From Anaerolineae bacterium (GTDB lineage: Bacteria > Chloroflexota > Anaerolineae > Aggregatilineales > J027): a stretch of 64,000 nucleotides of DNA. Positions 33,892-42,712 of the stretch are shown in pieces. The notes beneath the pieces were generated by a model. The model worked only from the letters and a program-made list of their open reading frames with translations. It was not told the DNA's origin and made no database searches. Made by a program: the position numbers and the translations under genes. Numbering within the stretch: the first letter of the stretch is position 1; every line of letters starts with the position of its first letter. The DNA is taken from the NCBI GenBank assembly GCA_008933735.1, contig WBUL01000013.1, forward strand, positions 1-64,000. Direction: 5' to 3'.

Positions 33892-34916
33892 ATCACCCAA
33901 TGACCGTAATGTTTCCGTAACGTTGGTATCAGATATTCTTCAAACGAGCGCCGTTGATCATAATCTGGCTGCCAACTCCAATCCTGACGTGCCCGGCTGT
34001 CGTCCATCTCCGCCGGCCAGCTATCCACAATGCCCTGCCGTTTGTCATCGACATTATAGGTAATGGAGGTAGTGGGAAAGGCTGTTTTGACAATCTGCCC
34101 CACCGCTTCCGCCGATACGCTGAAACTGGTCACGTTGTAGATGAGTCGTGACAGATTTTCGCGGGGGGTTTCGGACAGCATCAATAAGGATTTGATGGCG
34201 TCGGGCATAACCATAAAGGGAATGATCGCATCCGGTCTGACGAACGATGCATAGGGTTTGCCCTGGGCGGCTGCGTGCAGCATTTCCGGTACAAAATCGC
34301 TGGTGCCGCCGCTCGGAATTGTGTGGGCACTGATCAATCCCGGAAAACGTAAACAGCGAAAATCAACCCCGTAGGGTTCGGGGGTCGCGGCAAGCTGGCG
34401 ATAGTGCGCGGCATAATAACGCCCTAGATGCTCGCAGTACAGCTTATTGCATCCGTACATGGTGATCGGCATGTTATACAGATCTTCGGTGACCGGTGGG
34501 ATTGCCGCTTTTGTTTTTAGATCGGGCACGCCGAACACCGCGATTGAACTGGGGAAAATGAACTTCACCGCGTTGCCCTGCCAGCGCGACTGTTCTATAG
34601 CGAGGTGCAGCAGATTGATTGTGCCCTGGACGTTGACCTTATGGGCGGCTTCCGGTGTGAATTCAGCGCGGGTCGAAAGCAGGGCCGCCAGATGATAGAT
34701 CGCGCTGATCTCATACTCACTCATCAGGTATTCAAGCAGCCGATTATCCAGGATGTCACCCACGATGGCGCGTTTGACCATCGGCTGTAAGGAGGAATCT
34801 AATTCTTTGATGTCCAGGGCAAGAATACCGCTGCGATTAGCGTTCGCAATGTGCGTGATCAAACCATGACCTACTTCACCGTTGGCTCCGGTGATGAGAA
34901 TAACCTTTTTACGCAT
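33888..34916 (-). CDS. SDR-type L-threonine 3-dehydrogenase
   Basis: The product is 342 residues. The NAD-binding motif is ITGANGEVGHGL (residues 8-19). The Ser of FIFPSSIAVFG and the YxxxK of TMYGCNKLYCEHLGRYY form the SDR active site. The PVTEDLYNMPITMYG and CLRFPGLIS segments fit the extended-SDR threonine dehydrogenases rather than the zinc type. It would oxidise L-threonine to 2-amino-3-ketobutyrate. The kbl gene 15 nt upstream in the operon encodes the next enzyme, which supports the call. A UDP-sugar epimerase is the alternative from fold alone. Confidence 0.8.
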   Translation of the reverse strand: MRKKVILITGANGEVGHGLITHIANANRSGILALDIKELDSSLQPMVKRAIVGDILDNRLLEYLMSEYEISAIYHLAALLSTRAEFTPEAAHKVNVQGTINLLHLAIEQSRWQGNAVKFIFPSSIAVFGVPDLKTKAAIPPVTEDLYNMPITMYGCNKLYCEHLGRYYAAHYRQLAATPEPYGVDFRCLRFPGLISAHTIPSGGTSDFVPEMLHAAAQGKPYASFVRPDAIIPFMVMPDAIKSLLMLSETPRENLSRLIYNVTSFSVSAEAVGQIVKTAFPTTSITYNVDDKRQGIVDSWPAEMDDSRARQDWSWQPDYDQRRSFEEYLIPTLRKHYGHWVI

Positions 34917-34931
34917 GTCCAGATTCCCCTT

Positions 34932-36122
34932 TTACAGCACGCCGAGTTCCCGGCCTACGGTCTGAAGCGTTTCGAGGGCCTGTTCCAGGTCATTCTGGCT
35001 ATGGGCCGCTGTATTCATCAGGCGAATACGTGCTTTACCCTTCGCTACCGTCGGGTAGACAATCGCCATCGCAAACATGCTGCGCTCGAAAAGCGTGCGG
35101 CTGAATTTCTGTGCCAGCGCTTCCTCGCCAAGCATCAGGGGGATAATGGGGGTATCACTGTGACCAATGTCAAAGCCAAGCTTGGACATTTCCTGCTTCA
35201 TGAAACGGGTATTCGCCCAAAGACGATCAACCAGCTCGGTGGAATTTTCCAGCATGTCCACTGCCTCCAGGCAGGCTGCCGTATCAGGAACGGTCATGGC
35301 ACTGGAAAACAGGAAGGGGCGTCCGCGCTGACGCAGCCAGTCGATAATGACTTTTTTGCCCGCCACAATGCCGCCGACCACACCAAACGCCTTGCTCATC
35401 GTTCCCACTTCAATATCAACCTGCCCATGCAGACCAAAGTGGTCAACAATACCGCGCCCCCCTTTGCCGAGCACGCCTTCGCCGTGAGCATCATCAATCA
35501 TCAGCAGAATACGGTGTTGGTTGGCGATTTCGACCAGTTCCGGCAGAAGGGCAATATCACCATCCATGCTGAAAACACCATCACTGACAATTAAACGCCG
35601 CCCATATTCGGTTGTATTTGCAATCTGGCGGCGCAGGTCATCCATGTTGTTGTGTTCGTAGGCCACAATCTGAGCGCGGCTCAGGCGGCAGCCATCAATG
35701 ATGCTGGCATGATTCAACTGGTCAGAAAAAATGACATCGCCTTTGCTGACCAGCGCTGGGATCGTTGCCAGATTAGCGGTGAAGCCGCTTTGCAGGGTAA
35801 TAACCGCTTCTGCTCCCTTAAATTTTGCCAGCCGTTCCTCAAGCTGGTTGTGCAGTGTCATGGTGCCTGCAATCGAACGGACTGCGCCTGGCCCAATGCC
35901 ATAAGTGTCGATGGCCTTTTTTGCTGCTTCGCGCAGACGCGGATGATTCGCCAGCCCAAGATAGTTGTTGGCGCAGAAATTCAGGACATTTTTGCCATCC
36001 ACCACAATGCGGCCATCCATCGGGCTGCCAATCGTGCGAATGGTGTTATAAAGCCCCTGCACCTTGAGGGAATCAATTTCCTGTTCCAGCCATTCCGTTT
36101 TGGAAGTTGTCGTGTAATCCAT
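34932..36122 (-). CDS. kbl: Glycine C-acetyltransferase (2-amino-3-ketobutyrate CoA ligase)
   Basis: This is 396 residues from the ATG at 36122, which has AGAGG 6 nt upstream. An in-frame start 42 nt earlier lacks support. Motifs are FCANNYLGLANHP, SGFTANLATI, DDAHGEGVLGKGGRG and VGTMSKAFGVVGG, the last with the PLP lysine. The enzyme splits 2-amino-3-ketobutyrate with CoA into glycine and acetyl-CoA. Together with the adjacent SDR dehydrogenase it forms the two-step threonine-to-glycine pathway. Confidence 0.92.
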   Translation of the reverse strand: MDYTTTSKTEWLEQEIDSLKVQGLYNTIRTIGSPMDGRIVVDGKNVLNFCANNYLGLANHPRLREAAKKAIDTYGIGPGAVRSIAGTMTLHNQLEERLAKFKGAEAVITLQSGFTANLATIPALVSKGDVIFSDQLNHASIIDGCRLSRAQIVAYEHNNMDDLRRQIANTTEYGRRLIVSDGVFSMDGDIALLPELVEIANQHRILLMIDDAHGEGVLGKGGRGIVDHFGLHGQVDIEVGTMSKAFGVVGGIVAGKKVIIDWLRQRGRPFLFSSAMTVPDTAACLEAVDMLENSTELVDRLWANTRFMKQEMSKLGFDIGHSDTPIIPLMLGEEALAQKFSRTLFERSMFAMAIVYPTVAKGKARIRLMNTAAHSQNDLEQALETLQTVGRELGVL

Positions 36123-36173
36123 CAAAGCCTCTTTTTTGGACTTGAGTTTATAAACTGCCCTCATTATACCCTG

Positions 36174-37109
36174 TTAATGGAGCAGGCTTTGAAGTGTGGT
36201 GTAATCCAGATTTCCGCCGCCAATAATCACAACGGTTGTTTTCTCATCCGAAGGAATCTGGCCCGAACGCAGCGCAGCAACCCCGACCGCCGCCGCTCCC
36301 TCGATAACCCAATTGTGCGTCTCCAGCATCCAGCGAATGTTTTCCCCCAGCAGGTTTTCCTCCACCAGCAGCACCTGATCCACGTACTGTCGGCACATTT
36401 CGAGCGTCATCGAACCAGGTTCAATCTCACCCTCCAACCCTTCCGCGATAGTTTCGGCGGCACGAAACTGCGTGTTATACAGATAGTTGTACATTGCAGG
36501 GGTAGCAGTCGATTGAACGCCAATGACTTCACAGTCGGGATTCATCAGCTTGCACACCAGCGCGATCCCCGCAATCAATCCACCGCCGCTGACAGGAACA
36601 ATCACGCGGTCAACACGGGGAAGCTGTTCAAAGAATTCCATTGCAATCGTTCCCTGTCCGGCGATGACCTCCCGATGATTATAAGGGGAAATGTAAGTCC
36701 TGCCTGTGATATGCTGCTGCTCCAGGGCAAAAATTTCCGCCGCCGTGTAACCTTCCCCATGCAAAATGACATTTGCGCCATACCGTTCGGTTCCCTGAAC
36801 TTTGCGCTGGGGAGTGTGCTTTGGCATGACCACCGTTGCCGGGGTGTGAGTGAGTTGGGCTGCGTAGGCAACCCCTTGAGCATGATTGCCCGCCGATGCG
36901 GTGATAATGCCCCTGGCACGTTCCGCCTCAGACAGATTCAAAATCGCGTTCAGGGCTCCGCGTATTTTAAATGAGCGTGTGAAGTTCAGATTTTCCAGTT
37001 TAAAAAAGGTGTTTTCGCCTAAACCATCAGCTTTCTCAATTGGAGTGGGATAAAAATGCTGGTGAATACGTTTTTCAGCCTTAATAACATCAGCAAGCGT
37101 TGTTGTCAT
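36174..37109 (-). CDS. Threonine/serine dehydratase
   Basis: This is 311 residues, a catabolic-length threonine dehydratase without a C-terminal ACT domain. The PLP lysine lies in RSFKIRGA (K48), ASAGNHAQGVA binds the substrate and VSGGGLIAG binds the PLP phosphate. It deaminates threonine (or serine) to 2-oxobutyrate (or pyruvate). A serine racemase-like role is the main alternative. The ATG at 37109 overlaps the nucleotidyltransferase stop by 4 nt. It lies upstream of kbl, so two threonine-degrading routes sit side by side. Confidence 0.88.
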   Translation of the reverse strand: MTTTLADVIKAEKRIHQHFYPTPIEKADGLGENTFFKLENLNFTRSFKIRGALNAILNLSEAERARGIITASAGNHAQGVAYAAQLTHTPATVVMPKHTPQRKVQGTERYGANVILHGEGYTAAEIFALEQQHITGRTYISPYNHREVIAGQGTIAMEFFEQLPRVDRVIVPVSGGGLIAGIALVCKLMNPDCEVIGVQSTATPAMYNYLYNTQFRAAETIAEGLEGEIEPGSMTLEMCRQYVDQVLLVEENLLGENIRWMLETHNWVIEGAAAVGVAALRSGQIPSDEKTTVVIIGGGNLDYTTLQSLLH

Positions 37110-37930
37110 GAACAAAGTTCCTCGGTTGTCTTGACCAGTTGTTCCAGTTTGCGGAGGCTGGCTTTTAACTCATCGGTGCTGTTGCCGGGATGTGCCAGTA
37201 CACGGGTCACGATGGGTTCAAAATCATGAGGGCGCAGCGGGAGTGTCATGGCAGCTTTGACCGCACCTTTTTCGTTCATCCAGTAGCGCTCATTCAGGGC
37301 GAAGATCACCTGCAAAAGGCAGGCCGCGCACCGGAAAAAACCGCCAACGACATGAAACACATCCCCTCGCTCGACGGATTTTCGGCTGGTTTCCAGTGCG
37401 AAGTCAGCTTCCCATAAGTTACCGATCAAGGCTTTTTTGAGCTCGACCGGGTACGGGGTTGTCATCAGCTTGAGGTGTGCCAACGCGCCATGTGGGTCAA
37501 ACAGCGGCTTGCAGTAGAACACTTCGCCCATATAGATGTGATTGTGAAACCCATGTGGATGGCCGGGTTGGTAATGAACGGTCGGGCGACCGGCACGGCA
37601 TTCGTAAATTTCGTGGCTGACGCGCTCAATGCTGCGGTAAATCCAATCCACCCGCTGTCCTTGAATTGTCAGCCATGCGCCCCCGTTAATCCAGGGCCCC
37701 CATGCCCCCAGATCTGTGACTGCCTCCCCTGAATGGCTGTCATCCAGTGTTTTAGCCAATTCGCGCAGGTCAGCAGGTGAAAATGGGCTGTTTGAACGAT
37801 AATAAATGCCTATATCGAGATCAGAGTCTGCATGAGCTTCACCGCGTGCCCATGACCCGCCCAGCACAACGGCTGCAATCCCCTTGACTTTACCGAGTTC
37901 ACTGGCGATTTGCTGTGCAAAATCGATCAT
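37106..37930 (-). CDS. Nucleotidyltransferase-domain protein
   Basis: The product is 274 residues. The N-terminus has the polymerase-beta type motif GGSWARGEAHADSDLDIGIYY: a GS helix and two Asp ligands. The rest has an HPHGFHNHIYMGEVF segment and a helical C-terminal region. Such enzymes add nucleotides to small molecules, proteins or tRNA. Its relatives are mostly of unknown substrate; antibiotic adenylation is possible but not supported. It overlaps rlmN and the dehydratase by 4 nt each. Confidence 0.75.
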   Translation of the reverse strand: MIDFAQQIASELGKVKGIAAVVLGGSWARGEAHADSDLDIGIYYRSNSPFSPADLRELAKTLDDSHSGEAVTDLGAWGPWINGGAWLTIQGQRVDWIYRSIERVSHEIYECRAGRPTVHYQPGHPHGFHNHIYMGEVFYCKPLFDPHGALAHLKLMTTPYPVELKKALIGNLWEADFALETSRKSVERGDVFHVVGGFFRCAACLLQVIFALNERYWMNEKGAVKAAMTLPLRPHDFEPIVTRVLAHPGNSTDELKASLRKLEQLVKTTEELCS

Positions 37931-38979
37931 TGTTGCCGTTTCAGCACTTCAGATTTTAACTGTCCGCAGCCTGCCTGAATATCAATGCCGCGCCGCACGC
38001 GAATGGTACAGGATACCCCAAATTCAGCCAGCGTATCAACGAATTTTTGCACCTGTGCCGGGTCTGAAGGCCTGCCAGTGTAGCCATCTGTGGGATTGAG
38101 AGGAATGGCATTCACATGGCATTTTAAGCCCTTCAACAGCCTTCCTAATGCCCTGGCCTGTTCCACTGTGTCGGTTCTGCCTGCGATTAACGCCCACTCA
38201 AAGGTGATACGGCGTCCTGTCTTTTCGACGTAATAGCGGCAGGCGTTTATCAGCTCTTCCAGAGGCCAGCGTTTGTTGATGGGCAGCAGGGGTGTACGCT
38301 TGTCATCGGTGGCAGCGTGCAAACTCACTGCCAATCCCACTTGCAAACCCTCATCGGCGAATTTTTTCATGGCCGGAACCAACCCGACGGTGCTGATTGT
38401 GATATGGCGCTGCCCGATACCTAATCCTTGGTATGAGGTCAACAGGTCAATAGCCTGTCGTGTGGCGTCATAATTGTGAAGCGGCTCGCCCATGCCCATC
38501 ATGACGATGTTGCTCAGGCGTTTCCCTTCAGCCTGCAAGTTTCGTGCCAAAAACAGTGCCTGTTCCACGATTTCTCCGGCAGTCAAGTGCCGCGCAAAGC
38601 CCATCTGCCCTGTCGCGCAAAAGACACAGCCCATCGCGCAGCCAGCCTGGGTGCTGATGCAGGCTGTCTGCCGCCCGTCCCCGTAGCCCATCAGAACTGT
38701 CTCAATCAACTGCCCATCCGTCAGGCGAAACAGGTATTTGGCGGTGTACCCGTCGGAGGAGTGTTTTTCCGCCGCCAGAACCAGTGTCCCCATATAAGTT
38801 TCTGTGTTGAGCTTTTCGCGCAGATTTTTGGGTAGATTGGTCATCTCATCCGGGTGGCTGACCTTGTGCTGGTACAGCCATTCCCAGATCTGGCTGGCGC
38901 GGTATGCCGGTTCGCCCCAGCTTTCAACCAGATTCTTAAGCTCATTCCGGGTTATGTTGTAGAGGTTTATTTTTTCCAT
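37927..38979 (-). CDS. rlmN: 23S rRNA (adenine-2503-C2)-methyltransferase
   Basis: This is 350 residues. The radical-SAM cluster motif is CAMGCVFC (C114, C118, C121). The Cys in IQAGCGQL near the C-terminus is the methyl carrier. RlmN methylates A2503 of 23S rRNA and A37 of some tRNAs. It overlaps the preceding secreted-protein gene by 13 nt and the following nucleotidyltransferase gene by 4 nt. Confidence 0.95.
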   Translation of the reverse strand: MEKINLYNITRNELKNLVESWGEPAYRASQIWEWLYQHKVSHPDEMTNLPKNLREKLNTETYMGTLVLAAEKHSSDGYTAKYLFRLTDGQLIETVLMGYGDGRQTACISTQAGCAMGCVFCATGQMGFARHLTAGEIVEQALFLARNLQAEGKRLSNIVMMGMGEPLHNYDATRQAIDLLTSYQGLGIGQRHITISTVGLVPAMKKFADEGLQVGLAVSLHAATDDKRTPLLPINKRWPLEELINACRYYVEKTGRRITFEWALIAGRTDTVEQARALGRLLKGLKCHVNAIPLNPTDGYTGRPSDPAQVQKFVDTLAEFGVSCTIRVRRGIDIQAGCGQLKSEVLKRQQ

Positions 38980-40490
38980 CTGCTTCTCGCTGCAATCACC
39001 AGCGCTGGAAGAATAATCGCGGCTGAACCACAGGGCAGGCCGCCTCCGCTGTCATCGTCAACAGGGACGGGAGGTGTAGCCGTGGGAATAACGGTGGGCA
39101 AACTGCCAGGAGGGAGAGGTGTATTGCTGGCAGTCGGCGCGGTCGTTGGGGAAGTCGTCGGGGCGACAAATACGGTTGGGCGGTCACGTCCTGTCAGGGA
39201 TGTTGAAGTAGGGGTCAGGGTAAAAGTTGAGGTGTTGGTTGGTGTGCGGGATGGGGGAATTAGGGTAATTGTAGCAGTTGGTGTGACGGTTGGCGTGGTT
39301 TGCAGATAGGGATTCCAAGTGGCCGCACGTTCTGCCTGGCGGGATTGCAGCCAGATGCGCCAGGAGCGGTACATATCCTCCAGAGTTGTCCCTGTGATTT
39401 CCTCAAAAGCCGCGTCGAAACTTTCCGCCCGATCCAGGGAGAGCGCCAGTTTGAACGGTGTTTCTGCGCCATAAGTATCCGCCAGATACAGCAGCAGAAG
39501 GTAGCTTTGCGCTTTCCAGATGTCCTGCTGTTCGGGGGTAGCGCCCGACCTCAGAGGAGTCTGTAGCTGCGGCAGGCCAATTAATGCGCCGCGTGTATCT
39601 GCCTGCTGCGCCACCACCAGTTCTCGCAGCCCTGGGTAGGGGCGATACAGAAGTGCTAGCCCTTCCTCAAACCAGGCTGGAACGGTCACCGTCCAGTAGC
39701 TTCCGTAGAATTCCGTCACGATTTCGTGCATTAGCTGGGCTTCCAACGTATCAAATGCAGCGTCGGCCCGCTGAATAAAACGCAAATCGATCTGCTGTAA
39801 TAACGCTTGAACCGATTCACGGGAGCAGGAGTAGGTATCACTTCCTCGTGTAATGGAGATTTCCTGTCCGGTTTCCTCATCCAATTTGGTGTCACAAAAT
39901 CTATAGTCGCTGTCAAAGATGATAAATTGAAAAGTTTCATCTAATCCGGTTTGTGACTGGAGCAGCGTATATACCGTCAGCAGATTGCCACGCAGAATAT
40001 CAATGCCAAGTGAAGGGTTGTACCAGTAAAAAGTGATAGGTGAATCGCCTGCCTGCTGCCACTCGCCAATGGTGTTTGGCGGCACAGGCAAATATTCCTG
40101 GGCAATCGTGTACGTTTTGCCATTGGTGGTAATAAGTTCCCAGCGATAACTCAGAGGTTCAAAGAGGCGTGGCACGTTTGCGGCGTTAAGCGCCTGGTCA
40201 ATCTGTACTTCAACAAAATCTAACCCTTCGCCAATGAGATTTTCATCCAGATTGACGGAAATTGTTCGTTCAAAACCATTTGCCTGGTATAAGGAGAGCG
40301 CCGCCGATTCAAAACTCTGGCGGTTGATGGCAAATGTGGCACGGAAGCGAATCGCAGCAGGCAGAAGCATATCAACTCCAGTGTTTGTAATGAGTGACCC
40401 GTTCGGTGTCGGCGTCATGTCCTGGGCGTGCACAATTCCAGAAAGCAAAACCCAACTCAACAGCACGAATAAAAGACCGCGCTTGATCAT
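38967..40490 (-). CDS. Secreted MA-clan-like protein with Thr/Pro linker and C-terminal anchor
   Basis: This is 507 residues. A signal peptide ending VHAQ is followed by a beta-rich region, then a domain with LMHEIVTEFYG and, 20 residues later, VPAWFEEGLALLY. This is the pattern of MA-like zinc peptidases, but the second His of HExxH is missing (HEIVT). It may therefore be inactive or use another ligand. Residues 395-475 are a Thr/Pro-rich linker. The C-terminus reads DDDSGGGLPCGSA, then a hydrophobic stretch, then ARSRWKK, a three-part sorting-type signal with a Cys. It is likely displayed at the surface. Function is unknown. Confidence 0.7.
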   Translation of the reverse strand: MIKRGLLFVLLSWVLLSGIVHAQDMTPTPNGSLITNTGVDMLLPAAIRFRATFAINRQSFESAALSLYQANGFERTISVNLDENLIGEGLDFVEVQIDQALNAANVPRLFEPLSYRWELITTNGKTYTIAQEYLPVPPNTIGEWQQAGDSPITFYWYNPSLGIDILRGNLLTVYTLLQSQTGLDETFQFIIFDSDYRFCDTKLDEETGQEISITRGSDTYSCSRESVQALLQQIDLRFIQRADAAFDTLEAQLMHEIVTEFYGSYWTVTVPAWFEEGLALLYRPYPGLRELVVAQQADTRGALIGLPQLQTPLRSGATPEQQDIWKAQSYLLLLYLADTYGAETPFKLALSLDRAESFDAAFEEITGTTLEDMYRSWRIWLQSRQAERAATWNPYLQTTPTVTPTATITLIPPSRTPTNTSTFTLTPTSTSLTGRDRPTVFVAPTTSPTTAPTASNTPLPPGSLPTVIPTATPPVPVDDDSGGGLPCGSAAIILPALVIAARSRWKK

Positions 40491-40548
40491 GCCCTGTCCT
40501 TAAAAACTGCTAACGTGTTTTATTCTAGCAGAAACAGGATAATTCAGA

Positions 40549-40570
40549 GGGGCGAATCAAAGTTCGCCCC
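40549..40570 (-). terminator. Hairpin after sucD
   Basis: GGGGCGAA pairs with TTCGCCCC (8 bp, 6-nt loop) 9 nt past the sucD stop on the minus strand. The following bases (CTCTGAATTATCC) hold no strong T-run, so it could be a weak terminator or a 3'-end stabiliser. Confidence 0.55.
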
Positions 40571-40579
40571 ATGAGTTGG

Positions 40580-41434
40580 TTATAAGAGGTCTGGGATTTC
40601 TTCGGGGTTGCTGGCGACTTTGACACCGACAGAATTGAATTTTTCAATTTTTTCCGCTGCTGTGCCCACGCCGCCTTCGATAATGGCACCCGCGTGACCC
40701 ATTGTTTTGCCTTCCGGTGCCCTTTGGCCTGCAATAAATGCGACCACAGGCTTGGTCATATGTTCTTTGATGAAATCCGCCGCCTTTTGTTCGTCCGTGC
40801 CGCCGATTTCGCCGATCAGCACGACTTTTTCGGTATCTGCGTCTTCCTCAAACATTTGCAGCACATCAATAAAACTCATGCCGTTCACAGGGTCTCCGCC
40901 GATGCCAACACAGGTGGTTTGTCCGATACCGCGTTCGGTCAGGGCGAAAACGGCTTCGTAGGTCAGGGTGCCGCTTCTGGAGACTACCCCTACCGGGCCC
41001 GGTTTGGCAATAAATCCGGGCATGATGCCAACTTTGCTCTGTCCGGGTGTGAGCAGACCGGGGCAGTTTGCACCCAGCAGTTTGCTGGTGCTCTGGTCAA
41101 GCACGGCGCGGACTTTCATCATTTGCTGGACGGGAATTCCCTCGGTAATGGCGACGATAAACTCAATCCCTGCGTCGATGGCTTCCAACATGGAGTCGGC
41201 TGCAAATCTTGGGGGGACAAAGATGACCGCGCAGTTCGCACCGGTCGCTTCCTTGGCAGCAATGACCGTATCAAATACAGGTTTGCCTTCTACCCACTCT
41301 CCACCTTTGCCAGGGGTTACACCGCCAACAACGTTGGTGCCGTACTCTATCATTTGCCTGGTATGGAAAAGCCCTTGTTTGCCCGTGATTCCTGTGACAA
41401 GGACTTTGGTATTTCGGTCAATTAAGATCGCCAT
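40580..41434 (-). CDS. sucD: Succinyl-CoA synthetase alpha subunit
   Basis: The product is 284 residues. It has [15 protein letters not shown] (CoA site), [14 protein letters not shown] and the phosphorylated histidine in [14 protein letters not shown]. With SucC it converts succinyl-CoA to succinate with nucleotide triphosphate formation in the citric acid cycle. It follows sucC with a 1-nt gap. Confidence 0.96.
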   Translation of the reverse strand: MAILIDRNTKVLVTGITGKQGLFHTRQMIEYGTNVVGGVTPGKGGEWVEGKPVFDTVIAAKEATGANCAVIFVPPRFAADSMLEAIDAGIEFIVAITEGIPVQQMMKVRAVLDQSTSKLLGANCPGLLTPGQSKVGIMPGFIAKPGPVGVVSRSGTLTYEAVFALTERGIGQTTCVGIGGDPVNGMSFIDVLQMFEEDADTEKVVLIGEIGGTDEQKAADFIKEHMTKPVVAFIAGQRAPEGKTMGHAGAIIEGGVGTAAEKIEKFNSVGVKVASNPEEIPDLL

Positions 41435-41435
41435 G

Positions 41436-42602
41436 TTATGCTCCCTTCACCGCCGCAACCGCTTTCTGGGCTGCTTCTGAGAATGACCGTGCGCTCTGAA
41501 CGTTCGGGAGATTGGCGTCATTGATGATTTTCAACCCTTCATCCTGATTTGTTCCCGTCAGACGAATAATCATTGGCAGATCAGTTGGTACTTCGGCCAG
41601 CGCTTGTAATATCCCCTTGGCGACTTCATCGCAGCGGGTAATGCCGCCAAAAATATTAATCATGATGGATTTTACCGCCGGGTCAGAAAGGATGATTCGC
41701 AAAGCTGCCGCGACCTTATCCTCGCCCGCGCCACCGCTGACATCTAAAAAGTTCGCCGGAAGAATGCCATCGGCTTCCCCAAATTGCGCCACCATGTCCA
41801 TTGTAGCCATGGCTAACCCGGCGCCGTTGACCATACAGCCAATCTGACCGCCGAGTTTGACGTAGTTCAGGCCTTCTTCACGAGCTTTGATTTCTTCTTC
41901 TGGTTCGCCGCTGGCATCACGGAGTTCTGCCAGATCCGGATGGCTCATCAGAGCATTATTATCAATGGACATTTTGCCATCAAGCGCCATCAGCATCGGG
42001 CCACTTTCTGTTCCCACAATCGCCAGGGGATTAATTTCACACAGAGTCGCATCCGTTTCCACATAGCAGCGATACAGATTATGGGCAATTTTGCTGAACT
42101 GCCCCCAGTATTCGCGGGCCAGTCCCATCCCGGACGCCATTTTCACGACCTGATATTCGCGCAGCCCCAGTAGAGGATCAACATGAACGCGGATGATTTT
42201 CTCCGGCGTTTCCCGGTTCACCTGTTCAATATCCATCCCGCCTTCCGAGCTCGCCATAAAAAGGGGTTTCCGCGCCGCTCGGTCATTGGTGACAGCGAAA
42301 TACAGTTCTTTTTTGATGTCTGCGCCAGGATCGACCAATACGATCTGAACCTTGTGTTTCTTAATATCCATCCCCAAGATTTTTTCAGCGGCGGCTCTGG
42401 CCTCTTCTGGCGATTTCACAACCTTGACGCCGCCCGCTTTTCCACGCCCACCTGTATGCACCTGGGCCTTAACGACCACGACACTGCCCAGTTCCTTTGC
42501 AATGGCCGCCGCCTCATCCGGGGTTCGGGCGACCTTGCCTTTGGGCGCTGGCACGCCAAATTTGGCAAACAACTGCTTTGCCTGATACTCGTGTAGATCC
42601 AC
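41436..42602 (-). CDS. sucC: Succinyl-CoA synthetase beta subunit
   Basis: The product is 388 residues starting at GTG 42602, with GGAGGA 9 nt upstream. It begins with [15 protein letters not shown] and has the ATP-grasp features [16 protein letters not shown] and EINPLAI, and [15 protein letters not shown] near the C-terminus. It binds the nucleotide and, with SucD, forms the enzyme. Its promoter faces that of the UDG gene. Confidence 0.96.
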   Translation of the reverse strand: MDLHEYQAKQLFAKFGVPAPKGKVARTPDEAAAIAKELGSVVVVKAQVHTGGRGKAGGVKVVKSPEEARAAAEKILGMDIKKHKVQIVLVDPGADIKKELYFAVTNDRAARKPLFMASSEGGMDIEQVNRETPEKIIRVHVDPLLGLREYQVVKMASGMGLAREYWGQFSKIAHNLYRCYVETDATLCEINPLAIVGTESGPMLMALDGKMSIDNNALMSHPDLAELRDASGEPEEEIKAREEGLNYVKLGGQIGCMVNGAGLAMATMDMVAQFGEADGILPANFLDVSGGAGEDKVAAALRIILSDPAVKSIMINIFGGITRCDEVAKGILQALAEVPTDLPMIIRLTGTNQDEGLKIINDANLPNVQSARSFSEAAQKAVAAVKGA

Positions 42603-42640
42603 GAAACGATTCCTCCAAAATCACTGTACTTTAAAGGCAG

Positions 42641-42669
42641 AGTATAACGCGGTTGACTCTTAAAGTCAG
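42641..42669 (-). promoter_or_regulatory. Promoter of sucCD
   Basis: CTGACT (42669-42664), a 17-nt spacer and TATACT (42646-42641) on the minus strand predict a start about 32 nt before the sucC GTG. Confidence 0.6.
42654..42668. promoter_or_regulatory. Operator-like palindrome between sucC and UDG promoters
   Basis: TGACT, five bases, AGTCA form a 15-bp palindrome. It overlaps the sucC -35 and lies 12 nt upstream of the UDG -10 (TATAAT, 42681-42686). No matching copy was noticed elsewhere in the window. Confidence 0.35.
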
Positions 42670-42680
42670 GGATTAAAGCC

Positions 42681-42686
42681 TATAAT
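42681..42686 (+). promoter_or_regulatory. -10 box of the UDG gene
   Basis: A perfect TATAAT lies 26 nt before the GTG start. The only good -35 (TTGACT, 42653-42658) is 22 nt away, longer than usual, so an activator may be needed or another -35 is used. Confidence 0.45.
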
Positions 42687-42712
42687 GAGAGGCAGAAAGG
42701 GGAGAAAAAGCT

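Noticed and set aside
35652-36974. A 440-codon open frame on the plus strand
   Set aside because: It is antisense to kbl and the threonine dehydratase, both of which have complete catalytic motifs. It has no recognisable domain.
38854-39309. A Gly/Val-rich plus-strand ORF
   Set aside because: It is the reverse reading of the Thr/Pro-rich linker of the minus-strand secreted protein.
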